NCBI RefSeq assembly: GCF_029626225.1
Contig: NZ_JARUBP010000001.1
Location: 4,402,001 to 4,466,000, forward strand
DNA: 64,000 nucleotides
Source: Asanoa sp. WMMD1127
GTDB taxonomy: Bacteria; Actinomycetota; Actinomycetes; Mycobacteriales; Micromonosporaceae
Direction of reading: 5' to 3'
Position numbers and translations under genes: made by a program. The notes beneath the pieces are model-generated. The model did not search any database. It saw only the letters and a program-made list of their open reading frames with translations, and was not told the DNA's origin. Below, piece by piece: positions 1 to 7,766 of the stretch. Each line of letters opens with the position of its first letter. Position 1 is the first letter of the stretch.

Positions 1-734
1 GGAGCAGGCCGGTCACCCGGTCGGCCTGCTCCACATTGGCCAGATGTGCCGCGCCGGGCACCACGACGAGCGTCGCGTCGCCACCGACACCGTCCACAAT
101 GGTCGAGGCCAGCGCGGCCGGTGTGGCCGGGTCCGCGTCGCCGGCGACGACCAGGGTCGGCGCGCTGATCCGGCCGAGCACCGGCCGCAGGTCCATGCCG
201 GCGATGGCCGCGCAGCAGCCGGCGTAGCCCTCCGGGTCGATCGCCACCAGGGCGCCGGTGAACGCGGCCACCACCTCGGGCGCGCAGGCGGGCGTGAACC
301 AACGCGCCACCACCGCGTCGGCGACCGCTGCCATGCCACGGGCCCGCACGGTAGCCGCCCGCTCGTGCCAGCCGGACGCGGGCGGCAGGTGCGCCGCCGT
401 GCACAGCAACGCCAGCCGGTCGACCCGCTCGGGCGCGTGGGCCGCGAGCCACATCCCGACCATGCCGCCCAGTGACAGCCCGGCGTAGTGGACCCGCGCG
501 AGCCCGAGGTCGTCGAGCAGCGCGAGCACGTCGTGCCCCAACTCCTCCAGCGCGTACGGCCCGGGCGGCACCGGCGAGCCGCCGTGTCCGCGATGGTCGT
601 AGGCCACGATCCGGAAGCTGTCCCGCAGCGCCGCCACCTGTGGCGCCCACATCGCGTGGGTCGTGCCGAGCGAGCTGCCCAGCACCAGAACGGGGCGCGT
701 CCGGCGGCCCGGCCGTCTCGTATGCGAGCAACAC
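1..734 (-). CDS. 3-oxoadipate enol-lactonase-like alpha/beta hydrolase, partial and apparently frameshifted
   Basis: This alpha/beta-hydrolase continues past the left edge of the window. The downstream frame shows the oxyanion region (GSSLGTTHAMW), the nucleophile elbow GLSLGGMVG and a late catalytic-His segment PGAAHLANVEQ, as in PcaD-type enol-lactone hydrolases. The N-terminal strand (VLLAYETAGPPDAP), starting at GTG 734, lies in a different frame. One extra base in the GGGG run at 692-695 (CCCC on the coding strand) would restore a standard N-terminus. It is therefore either a pseudogene or a sequencing error. It starts 25 nt after the stop of the oxidoreductase and is probably translated from the same mRNA. 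The family call is good; the exact substrate is inferred. Confidence 0.7.
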   Translation of the reverse strand, partial: MLLAYETAGPPDAPRSGAGQLARHDPRDVGATGGGAAGQLPDRGLRPSRTRRLAGAARAVRAGGVGARRARAARRPRARAGPLRRAVTGRHGRDVARGPRARAGRPAGVAVHGGAPAARVRLARAGGYRAGPWHGSGRRRGGGALVHARLRARGGGRVHRRPGGDRPGGLRRLLRGHRRHGPAAGARPDQRADPGRRRRRGPGHTGRAGLDHCGRCRWRRDARRGARRGTSGQCGAGRPGDRPA

Positions 735-758
735 CGACTCCTGAAAGTCGAGCGGGGC

Positions 759-1751
759 TCACGACGTTAGCAGGTCCAGGACGACGCGCCCCCGGGCCGA
801 ACCCCGCTCGAGCAGCTCGTGCGCCTCCGCGATGTCGGCCAGCGGCAGCCGGGCTTCGATCGGGTAGCGCAGGTCCCCGGCGACCAGGGCCGCGGTCAGG
901 TCCGTCGCGGCGGCCTCGTTGGCCGCTTCCGGGAAGTCGTCGTTGCTGAGGAACCGGATGGTGATGTTCCGGAAACCCAGCTCCCAGTACGGGATCCGCG
1001 GCTGCGCGTCGCGGGTCGCGTAGGTGGCGACGACGCCGTTGTAGCGCAGGATCTCCAGGTTGGTGGCCAGGTTGGCGTCGAACGCGAGCTCGGCCACCCG
1101 GTCGACCGGCTCGCCGCCCGTGGCTTCCAGGATGCGGGCGGCCACGTCGCCGCCGGCGGTGTCGACGGCGTGGTGCGCCCCGGCCGCCAGCGCCTCGTCG
1201 ATCTGGTCGGCGCTGCGCACGGTGGCGATCACCGTCGCACCGCCCCGGCGGGCCACGGCCATCGCGGCCCGGCCGACCGCGCCGAGACCGCCCGTGACGA
1301 CGATCCGCTGCCCGGTGACCGGGCCGTCCGCGAAGATCGCCCGGTGGCCGGTGATGCCGGGGATGCCGAGCCCGGCGGCCTGCTCGTCCGGCACGGCGGC
1401 CGGCAACGGGACGGCGTGGTGGGCCGGGACGACCGTGTAGTCGGCGGCGGTGCCGAACGGCCGGTAGGACTGGGCGAGGTAGACCCAGACCCGCTCGCCG
1501 ACGCGAGCCGGGTCGACGCCCGGCCCGACCGCGTCGATGGTGCCGGCGCCGTCGCCGTGCGGCACGACGCGGGGGAACGGCATGGTCGAGCCCCACCAAC
1601 CCTGCCGTTTGCCGATGTCGCCGACGTGGATGCCGGAAACGGACACCCGCACCCGAACCTCGCCCTCGCCTGGCGTCGGGTCGGGCAGCTCGCCGACCTG
1701 GAGCACCTCGCGGGCCGGCCCCTGCCGGTCGTACCACGCGGCCCGCATCAC
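759..1751 (-). CDS. Zinc-free MDR-superfamily NADPH:quinone oxidoreductase
   Basis: This 330-residue protein has the two-domain medium-chain dehydrogenase/reductase layout: an N-terminal GroES-like domain (GEGEVRVRVSVSGIHVGDI) and a Rossmann domain with the NAD(P)-binding stretch VVTGGLGAVGRAAMAVARRG. No structural-zinc cysteine cluster is visible, which fits the quinone oxidoreductase (QOR) branch rather than zinc alcohol dehydrogenases. Its ATG overlaps the stop of the upstream monooxygenase-like gene by 4 nt, so the two are translationally coupled. The enol-lactonase-like gene follows. The natural substrate cannot be read from the sequence. Confidence 0.85.
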   Translation of the reverse strand: MMRAAWYDRQGPAREVLQVGELPDPTPGEGEVRVRVSVSGIHVGDIGKRQGWWGSTMPFPRVVPHGDGAGTIDAVGPGVDPARVGERVWVYLAQSYRPFGTAADYTVVPAHHAVPLPAAVPDEQAAGLGIPGITGHRAIFADGPVTGQRIVVTGGLGAVGRAAMAVARRGGATVIATVRSADQIDEALAAGAHHAVDTAGGDVAARILEATGGEPVDRVAELAFDANLATNLEILRYNGVVATYATRDAQPRIPYWELGFRNITIRFLSNDDFPEAANEAAATDLTAALVAGDLRYPIEARLPLADIAEAHELLERGSARGRVVLDLLTS

Positions 1752-2038
1752 GCCACCGCCTCGTCGGTGGTGCCTTCCTCACTGCTGACCAGCTCGTCGA
1801 TCAGCGCGAAGAACGCCTGGATCCCGGGCCGGTCGGCGCCGCGGCGGCGGGACTCGGCGAAGTCCTCCGGCGCGCGCCAGACGACGATGTCGAGCCATTC
1901 GTCGCCGGGCAGCCGGACCAGCCGCGCGCCCAGGAAGCCGGCGCGATCGGACTGGAAGTCGCCCAGCATGGCCGGGCGGGCGGCCAGCAGCTCCTCGCCG
2001 CGGGCCGCCCGGAAGCGGGTGATCTCTACGGTGGTCAT
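1748..2038 (-). CDS. Small antibiotic-biosynthesis-monooxygenase-like (dimeric alpha/beta barrel) protein
   Basis: A 96-residue protein beginning MTTVEITRFRA. The pattern of a beta strand, a helix, a strand with LVRLPGDEWLDIVVW, and a terminal helix rich in small residues is that of ABM/DUF-type dimeric ferredoxin-like barrels. ATG 2038 is preferred because the upstream in-frame extension lies inside a long inverted repeat (2048-2084) that looks like the operator/promoter of the operon. It is the first gene of a three-gene reverse operon with the quinone oxidoreductase and the enol-lactonase-like gene. The function is inferred from fold resemblance only. Confidence 0.6.
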   Translation of the reverse strand: MTTVEITRFRAARGEELLAARPAMLGDFQSDRAGFLGARLVRLPGDEWLDIVVWRAPEDFAESRRRGADRPGIQAFFALIDELVSSEEGTTDEAVA

Positions 2039-2047
2039 GCTCCCAAC

Positions 2048-2084
2048 GTAGTCCAGGTTCGTGATAGTCACAAACTTGGACTAC
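2048..2084. promoter_or_regulatory. Long inverted repeat, probable operator/promoter of the 2038-1 operon
   Basis: Two 17-bp arms (2048-2064 and 2068-2084) match at 15 of 17 positions around a 3-bp centre (TAG). The arms begin GTAGTCCA and end GTGA at the centre. The element sits directly upstream of the monooxygenase-like start and just downstream of the preceding gene, where a repressor would cover the promoter. The regulator is not encoded next to it. MarR, HxlR or TetR families all use sites of this type. Confidence 0.7.
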
Positions 2085-2094
2085 ATCCGGAGCG

Positions 2095-2598
2095 TCAGTC
2101 GTTGAGCACGGCCGAGAGGCGGTCGCGGAAGATCCGCTCCGAGTCGGTGACCACGTCGCCACCGACGCCGAGGATGCCGCCGGACGGGGCGGCCGTGACC
2201 ACCTGCTCGGCGATCGTCACGAGCCAGTGCTTGTAGGCGCCGGCCTCGCCCTCGCTGGCCTTGGCGGTCAGCAGCTGGGCCGCCGCCCGGGCCCGGGCCA
2301 GCACGTCGTCGGCGTACGCCTGCGGGTCGCTCGGCTCGATGGCCGGCAGCTCCTCGCCGGTCTCCGGGTCGCCGACGCGGGTGACCAGCTCCGCCGCGAC
2401 GGCGGTGACCAGCGGGCTCGCCGACTCGCGGCCCTCGGCGATCGCCTCGAGGCCGGCGTGGTTCTCGGCCAGGGTGCGGCGGGTGCCGTCGTGTTCGGCC
2501 GCGCTGGCGGCGGTCAGCACCGACTGGGGCAGGCCCACGAGCAGGCCCCACTCCGCGTCGGAGAAGCCGAACTCGGTGAACACCGGGAGGTCAGTCAC
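2095..2598 (-). CDS. Conserved hypothetical cytosolic protein
   Basis: A 167-residue, mostly helical, acidic protein without signal peptide or membrane segment (VTDLPVFTEFGFSDAEWGLL; Ala-rich helices such as DDVLARARAAAQLL; C-terminal FRDRLSAVLND). I do not recognise a characterised domain. GTG 2598 is preferred over TTG 2607 because the AAAGG ribosome-binding sequence is about 9 nt from GTG but abuts TTG. It appears monocistronic, with RecQ ending 42 bp upstream of it on the same strand. Confidence 0.7.
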   Translation of the reverse strand: MTDLPVFTEFGFSDAEWGLLVGLPQSVLTAASAAEHDGTRRTLAENHAGLEAIAEGRESASPLVTAVAAELVTRVGDPETGEELPAIEPSDPQAYADDVLARARAAAQLLTAKASEGEAGAYKHWLVTIAEQVVTAAPSGGILGVGGDVVTDSERIFRDRLSAVLND

Positions 2599-2639
2599 GT
2601 CGCGCAACCTTTCAGTGGGATAACAGTGCTACAGCGTAG

Positions 2640-4280
2640 TCAGGAGGTCTCGGCGACCAGCAGGCCCTGCTCGGAGACGACCGGCACCGACAGGGTCTTG
2701 TAGCCCACCTCGTCGAACAGCACCGTCATCTTGTCGTCCTCGTAGCCCATCACCAGCCCGCTGCCCCACTCGGCATGGCGGACGGTGCTGTGGACCGGGA
2801 AGGGGCCGACGGCGCCGTTGTCCGGCTCGCCCCGGCCGGCCGCGCAGTTGTCGCAGTGCCCGCAGACGTGGTTCATCTTCTCGCCGAAGTACGCGAGCAG
2901 CGCCTGACCGCGGCAGCCGCGGGCCTCCGCGTAACCCCGCATCATGTCGGTGCGGGACTTCTGCAGGCTCTGCTGCCGCTCCGCCTCGGCCACGGCGAGC
3001 GCGGCGACCTCGGCCGGTTGTGGCGCGTACCGCGGGCTCGCGACCTTGCCGCCCGATCGGGTGACCGCGCCGCCGACCTGCTCCAGGAGGGCGACCAGCT
3101 GGCCGAGCTTGCGGGTGCCGAGGCCGGTGCGCTCGCCCAGCGCCTTCTTGGTCAACGGGCCGTCGGCGCGCAGCACGGCGGCCAGGTCACGCAGCTCCTC
3201 GGCCGCGGGCGGCGCCCCGGTGAAGTAGCGCTGCAGCCCTTCGTCCTCGGCCCGCCACAGCAGCAGCGTGCGGGCCGGCAGCCCGTCGCGCCCGGCGCGG
3301 CCGATCTCCTGCAGATAGCTGTCGGGCGAGTCGGGCAGCGCGACGTGCGCGACCCAGCGGATGTTGGGCTTGTCGATGCCCATCCCGAACGCCGACGTGG
3401 CCACCATGATCGGCACCTTGTCGGCGAGGAACTCCTCGTGCAGCTTCTCGCGCGCGCCGGCCGCCATCCCGCCGTGGTAGTGCGCGGCCGCGTGGCCGGC
3501 GGCGGTGAGCCGTTCCGCGAGCTCCTCGGCGGCGCGCCGGGTCGGCACGTAGACGATCCCCGGCGTCTCGCCCTCCGCCAGCAGCGCCAGCAGGCGGCGC
3601 CACCGGTAGTCCTCGGTGGCGCAGTTGGCGGCCTCGAGAAAGAGGTTGGGCCGGTCGAGGCCGGTGACGATCAGCTTCGGCCGCTCCAGGCCGAGCCGGT
3701 CCACGATGTCCTCGCGCACCGGCGGCGACGCGGTCGCGGTCAGCGCCACGACGGGCGGGCGACCGAGCTGCTTGATCACGTGGCCGAGCGCGAGGTAGTC
3801 CGGCCGGAAGTCGTGCCCCCACGCCGAGATGCAGTGCGCCTCGTCGACCGCGACCAGCGACGGCTTGAGCGCCTTGACGGCGGCCAGCCGGTCCGGGTCG
3901 GCGAGCTGCTCCGGGGTGATGAACAGGAACTCGGCCCGCCCGTCGCGCAGGGCCTCCAGGGCGGCCTCGCGCTGCTTGGGCGTCTCGGCCGACGAGATGC
4001 GCACGGCCTTGAGCGGGGCGGAGCCGCGCCGTTCCAGGCCGCCGATCTGGTCCTGTTGCAGGGCGAGCAAGGGGGAGATGACCAGGGTCGGCCCGGGCAG
4101 CTGGGTCGCCGGCACCTGGTAGAGCGCCGACTTGCCGGCACCGGTGGGCATGATGGCCAGCACGTCGTGGTGGCGCAGGATCGCGCGCATCGCGTCGAGC
4201 TGACCGGGGCGCAGGGTCTTCCAGCCGAAGAGGGTACGGGCGGCCCGGCGCAGGCGCAGGGAGGTGATGGTTGATTTCAT
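2640..4280 (-). CDS. recQ: RecQ family ATP-dependent 3'-5' DNA helicase
   Basis: This 546-residue helicase unwinds recombination and repair intermediates. Motif 0/Q (FGWKTLRPGQ) is near residue 20, Walker A (MPTGAGKS) at 44-51, and the DEAH box at 146-149 followed by CISAWGHDFRPDY, the RecQ aromatic-rich loop. Motifs IV-VI include YVPTRRAAEELA, ATSAFGMGIDKP and QEIGRAGRDG. A C-terminal cysteine set (GCRGQ...CGHCDNC) forms the zinc-binding element. No HRDC domain follows, so it is a short RecQ. Its last ~60 residues (FPVHSTVRHAEWGSG...) resemble the small beta domain found in several actinobacterial RecQ proteins. Confidence 0.95.
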   Translation of the reverse strand: MKSTITSLRLRRAARTLFGWKTLRPGQLDAMRAILRHHDVLAIMPTGAGKSALYQVPATQLPGPTLVISPLLALQQDQIGGLERRGSAPLKAVRISSAETPKQREAALEALRDGRAEFLFITPEQLADPDRLAAVKALKPSLVAVDEAHCISAWGHDFRPDYLALGHVIKQLGRPPVVALTATASPPVREDIVDRLGLERPKLIVTGLDRPNLFLEAANCATEDYRWRRLLALLAEGETPGIVYVPTRRAAEELAERLTAAGHAAAHYHGGMAAGAREKLHEEFLADKVPIMVATSAFGMGIDKPNIRWVAHVALPDSPDSYLQEIGRAGRDGLPARTLLLWRAEDEGLQRYFTGAPPAAEELRDLAAVLRADGPLTKKALGERTGLGTRKLGQLVALLEQVGGAVTRSGGKVASPRYAPQPAEVAALAVAEAERQQSLQKSRTDMMRGYAEARGCRGQALLAYFGEKMNHVCGHCDNCAAGRGEPDNGAVGPFPVHSTVRHAEWGSGLVMGYEDDKMTVLFDEVGYKTLSVPVVSEQGLLVAETS

Positions 4281-4319
4281 CGCCGAGCCGGACTACCCGG
4301 GCCGCCGCACCGCGAAACG

Positions 4320-5273
4320 CTACCGGCGCAGCTTCGGCAGCACCGACGACTCGTAGAGGTCCATCAACCCCTGCCAGTGCGGGCCGGTATTGGCCACGTA
4401 GATCTCGTCGAAGCCCGCCTGCGCGTACCTGTCGATCATCTCGAGGTGCTCGCCCGCGTCGTTGCCGCACACGAACGCCTCGGCCACCTTCTCCTGGGTG
4501 GCCAGCTGCGACGCCTGCTCGAAGTGCTTCGGCGTCGGCAGGATCTGCGAGAGCTCGCCCGGCACGGCGGCGTTGGGCCACTTCTCGAACGCGATCCGCG
4601 CGCCCTCCTCCGCGCTGTCGGCGTAGGCCGCCTTGAAGCCCGCCTGGGCCGGCTTGTCGCCGCCGCCGTTCTCGCGGAACGCCTTGACGAGGTCGCCGTC
4701 GGGCATGGTGCTGACGTAGCCGTCGCCGATCCGCCCGGCGAGCTCGACGGCCTTGGGGCCGAACGCGCTCACGTACACCGGTGGCGGCTTGTCGGGCAGG
4801 GTGTAGAGGCGCGCGTTGCGGACCGTGTAGTGGGGGCCGCGGTGCGAGACCACGCCGCCCTGCCACAGCTCGCGCATCACGGCGACGGCCTCCTCGAGCA
4901 TCTCCAGGCGCACGTCGGCCTCGGGCCAGTCGTCGCCGAGGATCTGCTCGTTGAGCGCCTCGCCGCTGCCGACGCCGAGGCGGAAGCGGCCCTCGTGCAG
5001 CACGGCGCTGGTCGCGGCGGCCTGCGCGACCACGGCGGGGTGGATCCGGATCGTCGGGCACGTCACGGCCGTGGTCACCGGCAGCGTGCAGACCTGGCTC
5101 AGCGCGCCGATCGTCGACCAGACGAACGGGCTCTGCCCCTGGGCGTCGACCCAGGGGTGGTAGTGGTCGGAGATCCACAGTGCCTGGAAGCCGGCCTTCT
5201 GCGCGGCCTTGGCCTGGGCGATCAGCTCCGCGGGGGTGTATTCCTCCGAGGACAGGAAGTATCCGATGCGCAT
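4320..5273 (-). CDS. F420-dependent LLM-class oxidoreductase (G6PDH-like subgroup)
   Basis: A 317-residue TIM-barrel luciferase-like flavin/F420 enzyme beginning MRIGYFLSSEEYTPAEL. The segments ISDHYHPWVDAQGQSPFVW, TTAVTCPTIRIHPAVVAQ, RFRLGVGSGEALNEQILG and EIYVANTGPHW are those of the subgroup containing F420-dependent glucose-6-phosphate dehydrogenase and related oxidoreductases. ATG 5273 is chosen because it places the first beta strand correctly. This is good evidence for the family and for F420 use; the actual substrate is open. It is separated from recQ by 39 bp on the same strand. Confidence 0.85.
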   Translation of the reverse strand: MRIGYFLSSEEYTPAELIAQAKAAQKAGFQALWISDHYHPWVDAQGQSPFVWSTIGALSQVCTLPVTTAVTCPTIRIHPAVVAQAAATSAVLHEGRFRLGVGSGEALNEQILGDDWPEADVRLEMLEEAVAVMRELWQGGVVSHRGPHYTVRNARLYTLPDKPPPVYVSAFGPKAVELAGRIGDGYVSTMPDGDLVKAFRENGGGDKPAQAGFKAAYADSAEEGARIAFEKWPNAAVPGELSQILPTPKHFEQASQLATQEKVAEAFVCGNDAGEHLEMIDRYAQAGFDEIYVANTGPHWQGLMDLYESSVLPKLRR

Positions 5274-5314
5274 GGCGGGTCGGTACCCCCGCGCGGTCGC
5301 GTCAACCCTGGCCG

Positions 5315-5428
5315 CTACTTGAAGATGCGCCGGATCGCATAGATCAGGATGAGCGTGCCGATGATGGCGCCGAAGATCTGGACACCGGGTACGTCGTACC
5401 AACTCACGTTCTCCGCCGCCACGCGCAT
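5315..5428 (-). CDS. 37-residue single-pass membrane protein
   Basis: A short frame starting ATG 5428 reads MRVAAENVSWYDVPGVQIFG and continues with one hydrophobic segment (AIIGTLILIYAI), ending in the basic tail RRIFK before TAG. The regular codon usage, clean N-terminal amphipathic part and positive-inside tail suggest a real small membrane protein. It lies upstream of the F420 enzyme (gap 41 bp) and divergent from the GH3 gene. I do not know its function. Confidence 0.6.
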   Translation of the reverse strand: MRVAAENVSWYDVPGVQIFGAIIGTLILIYAIRRIFK

Positions 5429-5447
5429 GCGGGCAGCGTAGCGCCGT

Positions 5448-5473
5448 TAACAATTGGAAAGTTTGTTGACTAT
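5448..5473. promoter_or_regulatory. Imperfect inverted repeat upstream of the GH3 gene
   Basis: The A/T-rich stretch upstream of the hexosaminidase contains GTTAACAAT and TTTGTTGAC (7 of 9 matches when inverted) around TGGAAAG. The GGAAAGTTT core resembles operators used by ROK-family sugar regulators in actinomycetes. Binding by such a regulator is inference. Confidence 0.35.
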
Positions 5474-5532
5474 TTCCGGGGCGGGTGTGACCATTTCGGG
5501 GACCGGATGCCTGTCTACGGGGGGATACACAG

Positions 5533-7032
5533 ATGACCGAGCCTGGCGGCGAACTGCTGCGGCTGGCCGCGACCGTTCTGCAGCCCGGGTTCGTGGGGAC
5601 GGCGCCGCCCGACTGGGTGCGCCGGTGGCTGGGGGAGGGGCTCGGTGGTGTCGCGCTGTTCGCCCGCAACGTCCGCTCGCCGGAGCAGATCGCCGCGCTG
5701 ACCGCGACGTTGCGGGCCGAGCGGGCCGACGTGCTCGTGGCGATCGACGAGGAGGCCGGCGACGTCACCCGCTTCGAGTCCCGCACGGGCAGCTCGCGTC
5801 CCGGCAACCTGGCCCTCGGCGCCGTCGACGACGTCGCGCTCACCCGGGAGGTCGCCTGCGATCTCGGCCGGGAGCTGGCCGCGGTGGGCGTCAACCTCGA
5901 CTACGCGCCGGACGCCGACGTCAACAACAACCCCGACAACCCGGTCATCGGCGTACGCAGCTTCGGCGCCGACCCGGCCCTCGTCGCCCGCCACACCGGG
6001 GCGTGGGTGACCGGCCTCCAGGCCGCCGGCGTGGCCGCCTGCGCCAAGCACTTCCCGGGCCACGGCGACACGGCCGTCGACTCGCACCACGACCTGCCGC
6101 ACATCCCGCGCGACCGCGCGGGCCTCGACGCGGTCGAACTGCTCCCGTTCCGCGCCGCGATCGCCGCCGGCGTGCAGGCGGTGATGACCGGCCACCTGCT
6201 CGTGCCGGCCATCGACCCGTCGGTCCCGGCGACCCTGAGCCGCAACGTCCTCACCGGACTGCTGCGCGACGAGCTCGGCTTCGAGGGCGCGGTGATCACC
6301 GACGCCATGGAGATGCGCGCGGTCGTCGACCGCTACGGCTTCGAGGGCGCGGTGGTGGCCGCGCTCGCGGCGGGCGCCGACGCGATCTGCGTGGGCGGCG
6401 AGAACGCCGACGAGGCCACCGCGGACCGCCTGCGCACGGCCATCGCCCGCGCGGTGGTCGACGGCCGCCTGGCCGAGGACCGCCTGGTCGAGGCGGCCAA
6501 GCGGGTGCAGCACCTGGCAGCCTGGGCCGCGACGGCGCGGGCCTCGTCCGCACCGGGCCCGTGGTACGGCGCGGCCGGCTCACCCGTCGGCCTGGCCGCC
6601 GCCCGCCGCGCCGTCAAGGTCGGCGGCTTTGCGCCGTCGTTGCCGCTGCCCGCGGCGCCGCACGTGGTCGAGCTGTCGCCACCGGCCAACATCGCGGTGG
6701 GCACCGACACCCCGTGGGGCGTCGCGGCCCCGCTGGCGGCGCTGCTCCCGGGCACGACCGCGGTCCGCCTGACGCCCGCGGACCAGCCGTCCCCGACGAC
6801 GATCCTCGCCGCCTCGGCCGCCCGCCCACTGGTCGTCGTGGTCCGCGACCTCCACCGCCACGCGTGGATGTCCACTCTGGTGGACGCGTTACTCTCCGCC
6901 CGGCCGGATTCCGTGGTGGTCGAACTCGGTGTGCCGGCCGCGGTGATCGGCGCGACCCACCTCGCCACCCACGGCGCAACCCGCTCAGGCGCCCTCGCCG
7001 CCGCCGAACTCCTGGCGGGCAGGCGCCCCTGA
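5533..7032 (+). CDS. Glycoside hydrolase family 3 beta-N-acetylhexosaminidase (NagZ-like)
   Basis: This 499-residue GH3 enzyme releases terminal N-acetylhexosamine, for example in cell-wall recycling. The NagZ signature is complete: DEEAGDVTRF near residue 75, KHFPGHGDTAVDSHHDLPHI with the catalytic His/Asp loop near 170-190, and the nucleophile region VITDAMEMRAV near 255. After the barrel there is an extra C-terminal domain of about 150 residues ending in AAAELLAGRRP. There is no signal peptide, so it is probably cytoplasmic. A GGGGG ribosome-binding sequence precedes ATG 5533. The last bases of the gene are echoed in the tandem array that starts immediately after the stop. Confidence 0.88.
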   Translation: MTEPGGELLRLAATVLQPGFVGTAPPDWVRRWLGEGLGGVALFARNVRSPEQIAALTATLRAERADVLVAIDEEAGDVTRFESRTGSSRPGNLALGAVDDVALTREVACDLGRELAAVGVNLDYAPDADVNNNPDNPVIGVRSFGADPALVARHTGAWVTGLQAAGVAACAKHFPGHGDTAVDSHHDLPHIPRDRAGLDAVELLPFRAAIAAGVQAVMTGHLLVPAIDPSVPATLSRNVLTGLLRDELGFEGAVITDAMEMRAVVDRYGFEGAVVAALAAGADAICVGGENADEATADRLRTAIARAVVDGRLAEDRLVEAAKRVQHLAAWAATARASSAPGPWYGAAGSPVGLAAARRAVKVGGFAPSLPLPAAPHVVELSPPANIAVGTDTPWGVAAPLAALLPGTTAVRLTPADQPSPTTILAASAARPLVVVVRDLHRHAWMSTLVDALLSARPDSVVVELGVPAAVIGATHLATHGATRSGALAAAELLAGRRP

Positions 7033-7033
7033 C

Positions 7034-7353
7034 GTCGGTGGGTCGGTTCTTGGGTCGGCCAGTGGTTTGTTGGCGGGTGGGTGCCGGTGATGTGGGTGGG
7101 TCGGTTCTTGGGTCGGCCAGTGGTTTGTTGGCGGGTGGGTGCCGGTGATGTGGGTGGGTCGGTTCTTGGGCCCGCCAGTGGCTTCTTGGCGGGCAGGTGC
7201 CGGTGATGTGGGTGGGTCGGTTCTTGGGCCCGCCAGTGGCTTCTTGGCGGGCAGGTGCCCGTGAGGTCGGTGGGTCGGTTCTTGGGCCCGCCAGTGGCTT
7301 CTTGGCAGGGAGGCGCCCCTGACGTCGGTGGGCCGGCCCTTGGGCTGGCCAGC
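7034..7353. repeat. 58-bp tandem repeat, five full copies plus a partial one
   Basis: Units begin at 7034, 7092, 7150, 7208 and 7266, with a partial copy at 7324. Each contains GGTGGGTCGGTTCTTGGG near its start and GCCAGTGG in the middle. The period is not a multiple of three and there is no conserved frame, so it is non-coding. The end of the fifth copy (GGCGCCCCTGAC) matches the last codons and stop of the GH3 gene, which suggests the array grew from the gene's 3' end. Confidence 0.95.
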
Positions 7354-7766
7354 CTCGACCGCGTGGCCGCTGAACGGCGGCAGGGACGAGACCGACCGCA
7401 GGCTTCTGGGTCGTCGACGCCGAGGCGGCGGGCGCGCACGCACGGGCTCTGTGGCGCCATCACCGCGCCGCGACAGCCCGGCTGCGGCCCATCGCCATCC
7501 TCGATCAGCGTTGGCGCCGCGGCGGTTGATCCAGCACCGGCTCGTGCGAAACGACAGCGGCGTCGTGTTGAACGCCGGCTTGACGATTGTGGCATTCCGG
7601 GTCGCGGGCGCGATCGGACAACTCGGCCGCGACGGATGATCACGTCGGGGCCACGGCATGTCTTGGTTGGTTTGTTCCTGGTAGGGCAGGACGCCGCGAA
7701 TTGCTGTTAAACGCCCGAGGACCCGGCCTATGGCAGCAAGCTCGATGCCCGTGTTGAGCAAACCGG
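7354..7766. other. Gap without a recognisable gene
   Basis: About 410 bp between the 58-bp array and the end of the next reverse gene. I see no credible coding frame, RNA gene or terminator in it. It is slightly less GC-biased than neighbouring coding DNA. Confidence 0.5.

Noticed and set aside
13-1782. A 589-codon open frame on the minus strand over the enol-lactonase and oxidoreductase region
   Set aside because: It is an out-of-frame shadow: only Arg/Pro/Ala-rich sequence, while two other frames contain recognisable enzymes.
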